Assembly: GCF_003390375.1 (NCBI RefSeq)
Contig: NZ_QUOT01000001.1
Span: 558,001 to 622,000 of the forward strand
Direction: 5' to 3'
Source: Thalassotalea euphylliae
GTDB taxonomy: Bacteria; Pseudomonadota; Gammaproteobacteria; Enterobacterales; Alteromonadaceae
Length of the DNA stretch: 64,000 nt
This document shows positions 20,226 to 28,271 of the stretch, piece after piece (position 1 is the stretch's first letter; each line of letters starts with the position of its first letter). The notes beneath the pieces are model-generated. The model made no database searches. It saw nothing but the letters and a program-made list of their open reading frames with translations, and was not told the origin of the DNA. The position numbers were made by a program, and so were the translations under genes.

Positions 20226-21014
20226 CTAGGCGACAAACGTGTCATCACCTACTTGTGCGTCAGCAGCAACTGCGTGTAATTTCATCCCGAAAATTTCACG
20301 ATACAAAATGCCTTTAGCGTTGTAATAACAAGGCGCTAGATAAGATAGCGAGAAGATAAAAATAACGCTAGCGATAAACATCATAATTTCAGTTTGTGCA
20401 ATTACCATTGGCAAGAGTGACGCTGCAAGTGCCATCACCATAAATAAGTAAACAGCAAAAATATTAAACCACTGAAAACGAAGGGCTTTCAGCGATAAAA
20501 TAATCGCTTTACCTGGTGTTAAACGCTTTTCAAGTACCAGTGGAATAGTAAGAGATAAGGCAACGGCTAAGAATATGCCGGGAATGATCAGTAGCTGTAA
20601 ACCTAAACTGATCAGTACAGATGTCATCACAGCGCAAAGTGCTACCCAACTGCCACGTTTTAAAAATGCAAACACTAGCTTCGGCTGTGTTTTTACGCCC
20701 ACTGCGTGCAATACTCCCATCATTTCGACGCCAGCAAGAAATGGCCAAATCACCAGGGTAACAACGATATTAAGGATTAAACTCGCTTCAGGGTTTTCCA
20801 TAATATTTTCAACACCACCCAAGTACTCACCGACTAACAATGAGCAAGCCATGCCAATAAGTAATACAAACAAAAGGCCGATATTTATCGACCAGCGTGT
20901 TGTGGTGGTTTTTTGCCATGCTTCTTGCAGCACTTGTTTAGGGTTGATGACGTACTGACCTTTCAGCGCTTTTTCAACATCACCACCAACTTGAATAATC
21001 GAATCTTTGTCCAC
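20226..21014 (-). CDS. Multi-pass membrane protein of unknown function
   Basis: 262 residues with about six hydrophobic segments, roughly 45-65, 78-100, 120-150, 180-205 and 210-235, after a soluble N-terminal stretch. It has the general look of YciC/DUF975-like membrane proteins (LLIIPGIFLAVALSLTIPLVLEKRLTPGKAI resembles the PGIYLxxxxxxxxPxxxxE motif of that group). No function is assigned. First gene of a probable operon with bax. Confidence 0.75.
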   Translation of the reverse strand: MDKDSIIQVGGDVEKALKGQYVINPKQVLQEAWQKTTTTRWSINIGLLFVLLIGMACSLLVGEYLGGVENIMENPEASLILNIVVTLVIWPFLAGVEMMGVLHAVGVKTQPKLVFAFLKRGSWVALCAVMTSVLISLGLQLLIIPGIFLAVALSLTIPLVLEKRLTPGKAIILSLKALRFQWFNIFAVYLFMVMALAASLLPMVIAQTEIMMFIASVIFIFSLSYLAPCYYNAKGILYREIFGMKLHAVAADAQVGDDTFVA

Positions 21015-21185
21015 AAAACACCTATAAGTAGCAAGAACATACCCCTGTTTTTATTGGGGTTTAAAAGACATTTGAACTCTTATTGTACCTTAATGAACGT
21101 GGTAATGCTGTGCATTTATTGCGCAAGCAATTGCGAATAAAGTTGATGGTATTCAGCGGTTGTTTACCGGTTCATGTGGTAAGAG

Positions 21186-21494
21186 CTAAAAGTCGATGTC
21201 AATCCCATCGCCTTTTCCGCCAAAGAAACTCCCTAAAATTCGGCCAACTAATCTGAAAAACCAAACGACGAAGTCAACAGGAAACTCAATGACTAATTCA
21301 ATAACATCCAAAACGACGTGATCTCCATCTCGTTTACCGCGTCTTTTGCTAGGCCAACACCAATAAGCGCTAACAAATAAGACAAAGCTAACGAACAAGA
21401 GACTCCAACTAAACTCAGCGGTTACCAACGAGGCGGACAAAAAACACCCTGCGACAAAGCAAAGTACGGCCAATAATTCTCTTAACGATTCCAT
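21186..21494 (-). CDS. Small membrane protein, unknown
   Basis: 102 residues from the ATG at 21494; an in-frame TTG two codons earlier is less likely. Two hydrophobic segments (about 5-25 and 28-45) are followed by a basic stretch (PSKRRGKRDG) and a C-terminal part with FPVDFVVWFFRLVGRILGSFFGGKGDGIDIDF, probably amphipathic. No family recognised. It follows a second small membrane protein on the same strand. Confidence 0.6.
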   Translation of the reverse strand: MESLRELLAVLCFVAGCFLSASLVTAEFSWSLLFVSFVLFVSAYWCWPSKRRGKRDGDHVVLDVIELVIEFPVDFVVWFFRLVGRILGSFFGGKGDGIDIDF

Positions 21495-21568
21495 TCTCAA
21501 TAATTTCCTATTTATTTGTCAGTTATTTGTAAGTTATGTATAACTTAGCACTGAACACGTTAATCCTG

Positions 21569-21910
21569 TTACGAAAGTTGGCTCGCATTTTCTTGTTCTT
21601 GCAGAGTTGCAGCTTTTGACAAAGCCCACCACCCGATAAAAATACTCATTACAATTCTAATGGGAAAATAAACTAGTGCAGGTAGATCAAAAATCCAATA
21701 AACAACTTGTTCAGGCAACACATAAAACGCCACTTGTTTAACCCAAAAAATGATTGGCACAAAATCACGAAGCAAATCGTTTACTGAAATGCCAATCAGT
21801 TTCCAACCCTCAAGCACATTTATCCATAAGGCATAAACCCCCAAGGCACCATCGCCTAAGCTACCGACCACAGATGACCAACCTAAAATAAGCAAAAACA
21901 AACGCACCAT
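21569..21910 (-). CDS. Small membrane protein, unknown
   Basis: 113 residues from the ATG at 21910. GTG, ATG and GTG codons overlap after AAGGAG (GTGATGGTG); the GTG at 21907 has the best spacing, so the start is uncertain by a few residues. Three hydrophobic segments (about 3-28, 48-65 and 70-95) with a short acidic tail. No family recognised. 74 bases upstream of the next small membrane protein gene. Confidence 0.6.
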   Translation of the reverse strand: MVRLFLLILGWSSVVGSLGDGALGVYALWINVLEGWKLIGISVNDLLRDFVPIIFWVKQVAFYVLPEQVVYWIFDLPALVYFPIRIVMSIFIGWWALSKAATLQEQENASQLS

Positions 21911-22289
21911 CACTCCTTAGTCAATCGCGAAGCGCTAGTGTCAACGCAATATCATTCCGTAACATCTAGGATTATTCATTATGCGTAAAGCTCATAAATT
22001 TTATAGGGTTAATTTTTATAGAGGTGATGTTGGGTTGTTGAAGTACCATTGATGGAAAGAAGATAGGTGGTTGCGATTTTATTCTGTAGCTAGGTCTAGG
22101 TTACTGGCAAGATGGTGACAACCTTTATTGTCAATACTGAACAATAGCGAGAAGAATTATTCTGTTTTGGGCGGGGTCGCAGTTAAGTGGGCTAATACCA
22201 TGCTCGCTAGATTACCTGACATGTTGTAGGTTTGGCTAAATATATGGGTTACTTTGAATGGTTAAAGTTGCATGGTTAACGGTGAATGG
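21911..22289. other. Gene-poor spacer
   Basis: About 380 bases without a convincing reading frame or hairpin; the upstream part should hold the promoter for the two small membrane proteins. Confidence 0.5.
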
Positions 22290-22385
22290 TTAACTAACTG
22301 CTTTTTCCAGTTTAGCCGCATAGAACTGCCATAACTCTTCAAAGTTGCTAAATTTGTACAATTTTCCATGGTACATTGCTTTCAT
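22290..22385 (-). CDS. Possible 31-residue small protein
   Basis: Frame starting MKAMYHGKLYKFSNFEELWQ and ending KLEKAVS, with an AGGTGA ribosome binding site 5 bases before the ATG. The composition is protein-like (aromatic residues spaced as in a folded or amphipathic peptide) and unlike random sequence. No family recognised; downstream of the DUF1415 gene on the same strand. Confidence 0.45.
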   Translation of the reverse strand: MKAMYHGKLYKFSNFEELWQFYAAKLEKAVS

Positions 22386-22590
22386 CACATTCACCTAACA
22401 CTTGCGTTTATTTACATTAACTTGCTTTAACTTTCGTTAATGTTGTTGCAAGAAACGCTTTCACCAATTGATGTCGACAATTGTATATATTTCAACCAAC
22501 AAAAAGCGTTATAGAGTGCTATTTGAATGTAATAAGTTGTACGTTATTTATTCACCTATTCACTTGGCGGACGGCTTAGTTTACGCAGTG

Positions 22591-23148
22591 CTAGCTCAGC
22601 TTATTCAAGCCAGCCAAAAATTGTTTAAAGAACTTTGTGCCTTTTTCTTCGGCCAAGGCAATATTATCTTCTGGGATTTGTTCGGGGTTTTGATACACCG
22701 CCAGCACTTTCGCCATACTCGCTTCGCGAATTAAGTGCAAAGTTGGTAGTGGTGAACGGTTGGTATAGTTGCTAGCCCCTTGCTCATCTTCGCCTTCAAA
22801 AACATAGTCTGGATGAAAACTGGCAATTTGTATTTCGCCATCTAAGCCTAAATCAACAAGTAACTCGTTAGCGTAATCGACCAAATCAAGGTATTTGTCA
22901 AAACTGCGAAAGCCGGTTGTAAAAATCACCAGTGTAGTTTCAATTTCTGGGTGTTCAACTAGGTGTTGTAATTGCTCGGCAACTTCACTTAGCGCTTGCT
23001 CAAGTAGGCCGGTATTGCTGGTAGCATAACGAATGGTGTTATTGACGAACTCTTTTTTTGCAAAAGGGCAAAAGTTTAAGCCAATCACTATTTGTTCAAG
23101 CCAATGTTTAGTTTTTACCACTGCGGGGTGTAGTTTTTCGTCAGTCAT
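22591..23148 (-). CDS. DUF1415 family protein
   Basis: 185 residues. The family signature is clear: HPAVVKTKHWLEQIVIGLNFCPFAKKEF near the start, IETTLVIFTTGF in the middle, and IQIASFHPDYVFEGEDEQGASNYTNRSPLPTLHLIRE. Function is not established; it is a soluble cytoplasmic protein with a conserved Cys (NFCPFA) and His/Asp residues suggestive of catalysis. It begins 67 bases after the ABC exporter gene on the same strand, so co-transcription is possible. Confidence 0.9.
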   Translation of the reverse strand: MTDEKLHPAVVKTKHWLEQIVIGLNFCPFAKKEFVNNTIRYATSNTGLLEQALSEVAEQLQHLVEHPEIETTLVIFTTGFRSFDKYLDLVDYANELLVDLGLDGEIQIASFHPDYVFEGEDEQGASNYTNRSPLPTLHLIREASMAKVLAVYQNPEQIPEDNIALAEEKGTKFFKQFLAGLNKLS

Positions 23149-23214
23149 TTTAAATTCGCCGGTCGTTTTGCTTTCAGAGCATGTTAGAAGTTTTCGGGCA
23201 CGCTTTTTATCAGG

Positions 23215-24996
23215 TTATTCACTTTGCTGCAATGCCCACATCGAGGCATATTGCCCGCCTTTGGCCATTAACGTGTGATGATCCCCCTGCTCTATCAGCT
23301 TACCTTGTTTCATCACAATGATATGATCAGCATCGACTATGGTAGATAAACGGTGAGCTATCACTAAACTCGTCTTGTTGCGACTGACCTGTTTTATTGC
23401 TTTCAAAATGGCCTGCTCTGAATGGCTATCTAGCGATGAAGTTGCTTCGTCAAATACTAAAATTTCTGGTGCTTTTAAAATAGTTCGCGCTATGGCAACC
23501 CGTTGTTTCTCACCACCGGACAACTTTAAGCCACGCTCACCCACCATAGTATTTTCACCGTCAGGTAAACTGGCAATAAACTGGTCTAAATGGGCTAATT
23601 TTATTGCCTCGCGCACTTGTGATGTTGATGCTTGTGGATCGCCATAATGAACATTAGCCAACAGTGTATCGTTAAATAACACGGTATCTTGCGGAACGAT
23701 ACCGATATGTGCGCGAAGACTATGCTGTGTCACCTCGCGAATATCTTGCCCATCAATTGCTACATTGCCACAAGTGGTGTCGTAGAAACGAAACAGTAGT
23801 TTGACCAGTGTCGATTTGCCAGAACCGCTATCACCCACCACGGCAACTTTTTGTCCGGGTGCAATCGTAAAGTTCAGCGCTTTTATCACATCTCGCTTGC
23901 CATCGTAGCTAAAACCAACGTTATTAAACGATATTACACCTTCACTCACCTCTAGTGGCTTAGCATCTTCACTGTCAACCACCTTAGGTGTTTTCGCCAA
24001 CAAGCTAAACATGTGCTCGATATTTGCCATAGAGCCTTTAATTTCGCGATAGACAAAGCCCAGAAAATTCAGTGGTAAAAATAGCTGCATCATAAACGCA
24101 TTAATCAGCACAAAATCCCCTAACGTCATTTGCAGATGCGTTACTTGATAAGCTGCCATCGCCAACATGCCCGTCATAGAGATGGCAATAATAAGCGCCT
24201 GACCACCATTTAATGCAAAGAGTGACAAACGGTTTTTAATTTTTGCCTGCTCCCAAGTGGCTAATTGTTCGTCGTAGGCATTTGCTTCGTAACGCTCGTT
24301 TGTAAAATATTTAACGGTCTCGTAATTTAGTAGGCTGTCAATTGCACGGGTATTGCTGGAAGAATCAGCTTTATTAGCTTCGCGTATATAGCGAGTGCGC
24401 CACTCTGTCGCTTTTACTGAATAACCAACATAGCAAACAATAGAAGTGAGCACAGCAAGTGAAAAGGTTAAACCGTAGTTATAGCCTAAAATGCCAATCA
24501 CCAAGGCTATTTCAAACAAGGTGGGTACTATGTTAAACACCATAAAGCGCATTAAAAAGCTGATGCCAGAGGTGCCACGATCAATATCTCGCGATAACCC
24601 TCCCGTTTGACGGTTTAGGTGAAAGTCCAATTCTAGTTGATGCAAATGTTGAAAGACTTTCAGCCCAATGCGACGAATTGCTCGTTCTGTCACTCGGCCA
24701 AATAATGTGTCTCGTATCTCGGCAAAAATAACAATTGAGAAACGCACTAAACCATAAGCCGCAACTAAACCAAGCGGCACCAGTAACAAGCTTTGTTTGT
24801 TGTTTTGATCTAATGTATCAACTAGGTCTTTTAGAATAAAAGGTAAATAAACGCTGGCTATTTTCGTCAGAATTAAGCAAGCAATCGCAATCGATATACG
24901 CGTGCGAAATTCGAGTAAATATGGCCATAGTGTTTTTAATACACGCCAATTTATCTCGGTGACTTCATGATCAGGGTGGTGGCTTCTACGGGGCAT
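23215..24996 (-). CDS. Atm1/HMT-type ABC exporter (fused permease-ATPase)
   Basis: 593 residues. Six transmembrane helices (about residues 33-330) form the type I exporter domain, with DIDRGTSGISFLMRFMVFNIVPTLFEI and NYETVKYFTNERYE, both typical of the Atm1/ABCB7 mitochondrial-type branch. The nucleotide-binding domain has Walker A GDSGSGKST (388-396), signature LSGGEKQR (492-499), Walker B ILVFDE (512-517) and IAHRLS. Relatives export glutathione-linked sulfur, iron-sulfur precursors or metal-thiol conjugates. Substrate here is inferred from family only. Confidence 0.92.
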   Translation of the reverse strand: MPRRSHHPDHEVTEINWRVLKTLWPYLLEFRTRISIAIACLILTKIASVYLPFILKDLVDTLDQNNKQSLLLVPLGLVAAYGLVRFSIVIFAEIRDTLFGRVTERAIRRIGLKVFQHLHQLELDFHLNRQTGGLSRDIDRGTSGISFLMRFMVFNIVPTLFEIALVIGILGYNYGLTFSLAVLTSIVCYVGYSVKATEWRTRYIREANKADSSSNTRAIDSLLNYETVKYFTNERYEANAYDEQLATWEQAKIKNRLSLFALNGGQALIIAISMTGMLAMAAYQVTHLQMTLGDFVLINAFMMQLFLPLNFLGFVYREIKGSMANIEHMFSLLAKTPKVVDSEDAKPLEVSEGVISFNNVGFSYDGKRDVIKALNFTIAPGQKVAVVGDSGSGKSTLVKLLFRFYDTTCGNVAIDGQDIREVTQHSLRAHIGIVPQDTVLFNDTLLANVHYGDPQASTSQVREAIKLAHLDQFIASLPDGENTMVGERGLKLSGGEKQRVAIARTILKAPEILVFDEATSSLDSHSEQAILKAIKQVSRNKTSLVIAHRLSTIVDADHIIVMKQGKLIEQGDHHTLMAKGGQYASMWALQQSE

Positions 24997-25302
24997 ATTG
25001 CTAAAGCACTCTTAATTTATTTCGCTACACGACGAGTTATGGTTCAAACGATATTGGCTAATTGATTATTTAAATTGATAACAGACTAAAAAATCGAATA
25101 GCTAAGTCTCTGCTATCTCTTTGGTAAGTCTAACATTTATTTTCATACGCTAGCTAAAACTAAAATTGAAGTTAAACTAAGCATACGGATCACACCCAAG
25201 CATAGATGCAAAAAATCATTGCATAGCACTAGTGACAATCGCTCAATGGCAAGGTTAAGCTAAAGCTTACAGGTTGTTTTATATACTGGTAGTTAGATAT
25301 TT
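24997..25302. other. Divergent promoter region
   Basis: 306 bases between the ABC exporter and the thioesterase, AT-rich, with a short inverted repeat ATGCAA/TTGCAT near 25205-25223. No gene seen. Confidence 0.4.
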
Positions 25303-25788
25303 ATGGATGAGTCAATTTTACAGTTAGCAGAATACCCCAACGCCTTTGGCAAAATGTTTAAAGTAACTCAAGAGGACATAGACGGCTTTGGTCATGTTAA
25401 CAACGCTGTTTACTTAAAATGGCTTGATGCCACGGTATGGGCGCATACTCGATATGTTGGTTTAGATGAGCAGACTTGCCAATCACTTAATCGCGGTATG
25501 GCGGTAGTTCGCCACGAACTTGATTATATTAGTTCAGCTTATTTGGATGATGAGATTGCCGTGTTTAACTGGCTCTCTGCCAACGATGGTAAACTTCGGG
25601 CAAGCCGCACTTTTCAAGTTGTTAGGATAAAAGATAAGAAAACCTTGCTACGTGCGAGAACAGATTATATTTGCACTGATTTAAGCACAGGGCGCCCAAA
25701 ACGTATGCCACAACAATTTGCCGAGTCTTATCAAATAACCTCAAAAGCCGAGGCTACTTCGCCTAAAGCGCAAGCCATTCCCGCTTAA
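25303..25788 (+). CDS. Acyl-CoA thioesterase, hotdog fold (4HBT)
   Basis: 161 residues. FKVTQEDIDGFGHVNNAVYLKWLDATVWAH is the classical 4-hydroxybenzoyl-CoA-type thioesterase motif with the active-site Asp in DGFGHVNN, followed by RHELDYISSAYLDDEI. It hydrolyses acyl-CoA or acyl-ACP thioesters in the cytoplasm (YbgC/FadM-like). Substrate range cannot be judged. The C-terminal 20 residues are Ala/Lys-rich and probably disordered. Confidence 0.9.
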   Translation: MDESILQLAEYPNAFGKMFKVTQEDIDGFGHVNNAVYLKWLDATVWAHTRYVGLDEQTCQSLNRGMAVVRHELDYISSAYLDDEIAVFNWLSANDGKLRASRTFQVVRIKDKKTLLRARTDYICTDLSTGRPKRMPQQFAESYQITSKAEATSPKAQAIPA

Positions 25789-25830
25789 CTTATGTGATGG
25801 TTTTGCGTTAGTTACATGTAAGTCTCTATC

Positions 25831-25870
25831 AATGGGATCGTGCGAGCCAAGCGGCTCATCACGCTCCCAA
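25831..25870. terminator. Imperfect hairpin between convergent genes
   Basis: GGGA-CGTG-GAGCC pairs with GGCTC-CACG-TCCC around an AAGC loop. It sits between the thioesterase and MAPEG stop codons and probably ends transcription from both sides. Confidence 0.45.
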
Positions 25871-25901
25871 TAAAGACCAAGCACAATCATTCTCTAACTG
25901 A

Positions 25902-26297
25902 TTACCCCATTAAGATCCCAACGCCAAATGCCCCAATAGCAGTAACTCCAATATTCCAAATTAGTGTTCTAGCGCCGGTAACACCTAGCACGTAGCTAAT
26001 GGCATACAGCACGCGTGCGCCAGCGAATATAATAGCGCTCCATTGTGTTAAAACGTTTGAAATACCGCTGTGTGCGGCAATAAACACCAAAGGTGCAAAC
26101 ACAACAGCGGCTTCAACTGAATTTCGAATAGTACGTTCAATTCGGCCCAAAATCGCAGGTGGGTTATCCAAAGGTAAGTCTCTGTTGCCTGATACATAAG
26201 CAAAATTAGAGTTTGCAACTAACACCATTGCCTGTGTAAACAAGGTAAATAGGATGGTTGTACAAAAGATGTAAAGCGAAAGTAATTCAATAGACAT
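25902..26297 (-). CDS. MAPEG family membrane protein
   Basis: 131 residues with four hydrophobic segments. NRDLPLDNPPAILGRIERTIRNSVEAAVVFAPLVFIA is the MAPEG (membrane-associated eicosanoid/glutathione metabolism) motif, here of the bacterial group whose substrates are unknown. A good ribosome binding site (TAAGGAG) precedes the ATG. Divergent from a TetR gene, with a long palindrome 23 bases upstream of its start, so it is very probably repressed by that regulator. Confidence 0.9.
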   Translation of the reverse strand: MSIELLSLYIFCTTILFTLFTQAMVLVANSNFAYVSGNRDLPLDNPPAILGRIERTIRNSVEAAVVFAPLVFIAAHSGISNVLTQWSAIIFAGARVLYAISYVLGVTGARTLIWNIGVTAIGAFGVGILMG

Positions 26298-26319
26298 GGT
26301 TTATTCTCCTTAATTAATT

Positions 26320-26353
26320 TATTTAATTTGTACTGCGCAATACAAATTAAATA
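26320..26353. promoter_or_regulatory. Palindromic operator for the TetR regulator
   Basis: Perfect 12-base arms ATTTAATTTGTA (26321-26332) and TACAAATTAAAT (26341-26352) flank CTGCGCAA, whose core TGCGCA is itself palindromic. One outer pair extends it to 34 bases with a single mismatched pair inside. It lies between the divergent MAPEG and TetR starts, where it can control both. Confidence 0.85.
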
Positions 26354-26403
26354 TGGCAGAATAAATAACACAGTTCAATCTATTTTGTTTAGGCTAGTAC
26401 AAA

Positions 26404-27015
26404 ATGCCAAGAAATCGCAGTTTTAATGAAGATGAAGTCCTTTACAAGATCATGTGGACTTTTTGGGAGCAAGGCTATGAAGCAACTAATCTCGGCCACC
26501 TTGAGGCTGCTTCATCCTTGCCAAGAACTAGCTTGTACAATGCTTTTGGCAATAAAGCTGACATTTTTGCCCAGATTCTTTCCTTGTATCATCGAGTAAT
26601 GGAGGGGCATTTCGCTGAAATGACCGCAAAGCCAACTATGAATTCATTAGTTAGCGTGTTTGAAGCAATGCTTGACAGGCAAAGTGAAGAAGGTAAAAAG
26701 TTTCCGTTAGGCTGCCTGATGGTAGGAGCCGCATCTCAACGTTCAGTACTTGAAGAAAGGCATATTGAACTAGTACATAGCTACAGGTCGATGCTGGTTT
26801 CAAGAGCTCATGATACTTTGAAGATAAATCAAGAAGCTGGCGAAATTAGCGCCAATATAAATGTCGCAGAATCTGCCGAATTTCTGGTTTGTGTTGCATG
26901 GGGAGCGCTGCTAACGCAGTGTATAGATGCGGGAGGAAGTAGCGTGAAATCGGCTGTGGCAACGCTTAAACAAACCTGTATTAACTGGTGCACATCACCA
27001 TCTGCACTGGCTTAG
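26404..27015 (+). CDS. TetR/AcrR family transcriptional regulator
   Basis: 203 residues. The N-terminal DNA-binding domain reads FNEDEVLYKIMWTFWEQGYEATNLGHLEAASSLPRTSLYNAFGNKADIFAQIL, with a helix-turn-helix at about residues 27-48. The ligand domain (about 60-200) contains FPLGCLMVGAA, as in the TetR_C_16-like/YxaF-type group. It probably represses the divergent MAPEG gene and itself through the shared palindrome. The inducer is unknown, plausibly a small electrophile or lipid given the MAPEG partner (inference). Confidence 0.92.
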   Translation: MPRNRSFNEDEVLYKIMWTFWEQGYEATNLGHLEAASSLPRTSLYNAFGNKADIFAQILSLYHRVMEGHFAEMTAKPTMNSLVSVFEAMLDRQSEEGKKFPLGCLMVGAASQRSVLEERHIELVHSYRSMLVSRAHDTLKINQEAGEISANINVAESAEFLVCVAWGALLTQCIDAGGSSVKSAVATLKQTCINWCTSPSALA

Positions 27016-27032
27016 TTTATCATAGCAGTTAA

Positions 27033-27076
27033 GGCGTAATATCATACGCCAGATCTGAGCTAGTTCAGATCTGGCG
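27033..27076. terminator. Overlapping hairpins between convergent tetR and ribA
   Basis: A 12-bp perfect stem (27047-27058 with 27065-27076, arms CGCCAGATCTGA/TCAGATCTGGCG) overlaps a second hairpin (GGCGTA 27033-27038 with TACGCC 27045-27050). The two share bases 27047-27050. Neither has a clear U tract; it probably separates the two convergent transcripts. Confidence 0.6.
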
Positions 27077-27113
27077 CGGATAACAACACGTAAATGTTTT
27101 GCCTCTCAAGACC

Positions 27114-27713
27114 TTATGGCTCAAGTTTTATATTGTGCTTACCGTGCTCTTGTTTGGCAGCAAGATAATTAGCGTTATCATCTTTTAAATGAACTTGAGT
27201 ATTGACCACCTTAGTCACTTCTACGTGGGTAGCGAGTGCTCTCGCTTTTCTTGGGTTATTGGTCAGTAACTTAATACGTTGAATATCAAGCGCGTCCAAC
27301 ATGGCAAATGCATGTTCGAAGCTGCGTTGATCATCTTCAAAACCTAAGTGATTATTGGCTTGATAGGTATTTAACCCTTGGCTTTGCAGTACATAAGCAT
27401 CAATTTTGTTGTAAAGACCAATGCCTCTGCCTTCTTGGCGCATATACAGAATAATACCACCCTGCTCCGCCATCACATTGATGCTTTCATCTAGTTGTTC
27501 ACCACAGTCACAGCGTGATGAATGGAACACGTCACCAGTTAAACATTCTGAATGCACGCGCACCAATGGTACATCTTGATTTAAATCTGCTTGTTTGAAC
27601 ACCATGGCGACGTGCTCATTATCTTTATCAAAACCAGTGAAGCTAATAATTTCTGCGTCGATATCACTGTTTTGGCCAACTTTAAGGCTAACTCTGGCTC
27701 TAATTTCTGACAT
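27114..27713 (-). CDS. ribA: GTP cyclohydrolase II
   Basis: 199 residues, normal for stand-alone RibA. It opens GTP to 2,5-diamino-6-ribosylamino-4(3H)-pyrimidinone 5'-phosphate, the first step of riboflavin synthesis. Zinc ligands C57, C68 and C70 lie in [18 protein letters not shown]; the catalytic [10 protein letters not shown] and the [12 protein letters not shown] stretch follow. No DHBP synthase domain is fused. Single gene; no FMN riboswitch seen upstream. Confidence 0.96.
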   Translation of the reverse strand: MSEIRARVSLKVGQNSDIDAEIISFTGFDKDNEHVAMVFKQADLNQDVPLVRVHSECLTGDVFHSSRCDCGEQLDESINVMAEQGGIILYMRQEGRGIGLYNKIDAYVLQSQGLNTYQANNHLGFEDDQRSFEHAFAMLDALDIQRIKLLTNNPRKARALATHVEVTKVVNTQVHLKDDNANYLAAKQEHGKHNIKLEP

Positions 27714-27971
27714 ATCTCTATTTGATCTCTTTGCGTTTATTAGTTTTACGGCAACTAATAAAATTAGATCGCGGATTTTACTCCTTGTTCACTGAAATGG
27801 CGAACTTTTCTAGGTAACTGCTTAGAAAACTTACGACAAAGTTATAACTCAACCAAGAACGTTTATAACACATAAAAAGTGTGGGTATTTTTTAGATAAC
27901 CAAAGAATCTAACCTCTTAAGGGGCATCAACTACAATTAATAATAGTGTTCACACATATGAGGATGTATTT

Positions 27972-28184
27972 ATGAGCGCTATATGGAGAAATCATGCCAT
28001 GCACTTAGCCAATATGATTAATTGCAATAAGGAGACCGCTGCACATCTGTATTTGGAACAGCTGATGCTATTCCCGCTTGACGTGCAGGATAAAATAATA
28101 GAAGAAATTAGTAACTTGTCGCATTGCAACAGTGATGCCGTTGCAGACATTATAGGGCGCTACTCTATGCCTGAGTTAAGGTAG
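27972..28184 (+). CDS. Small protein of unknown function
   Basis: 70 residues, soluble and probably helical, with MHLANMINCNKETAAHLYLEQL and DVQDKIIEEISNLSH. A ribosome binding site (GAGGA) lies about 9 bases before the ATG. No family recognised. It stands alone between ribA and uvrB on the opposite strand. Confidence 0.6.
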   Translation: MSAIWRNHAMHLANMINCNKETAAHLYLEQLMLFPLDVQDKIIEEISNLSHCNSDAVADIIGRYSMPELR

Positions 28185-28271
28185 CGCAAATGAGAGCAAC
28201 ACGAGTAAATCTGGCCACTATAACTAAATGCGCTGACCAGATTAGCTAGACTATTGAATTTGGTATACGCA

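Noticed and set aside
22468..22734. 88-residue plus-strand frame overlapping DUF1415
   Set aside because: Overlaps the clearly conserved C-terminus of DUF1415 on the other strand, no ribosome binding site.
26320..26353. Palindrome read as a terminator
   Set aside because: It lies upstream of both divergent genes, so operator is the sensible reading.
27714..27971. FMN riboswitch before ribA
   Set aside because: The conserved RFN element blocks were not recognised in the upstream sequence.
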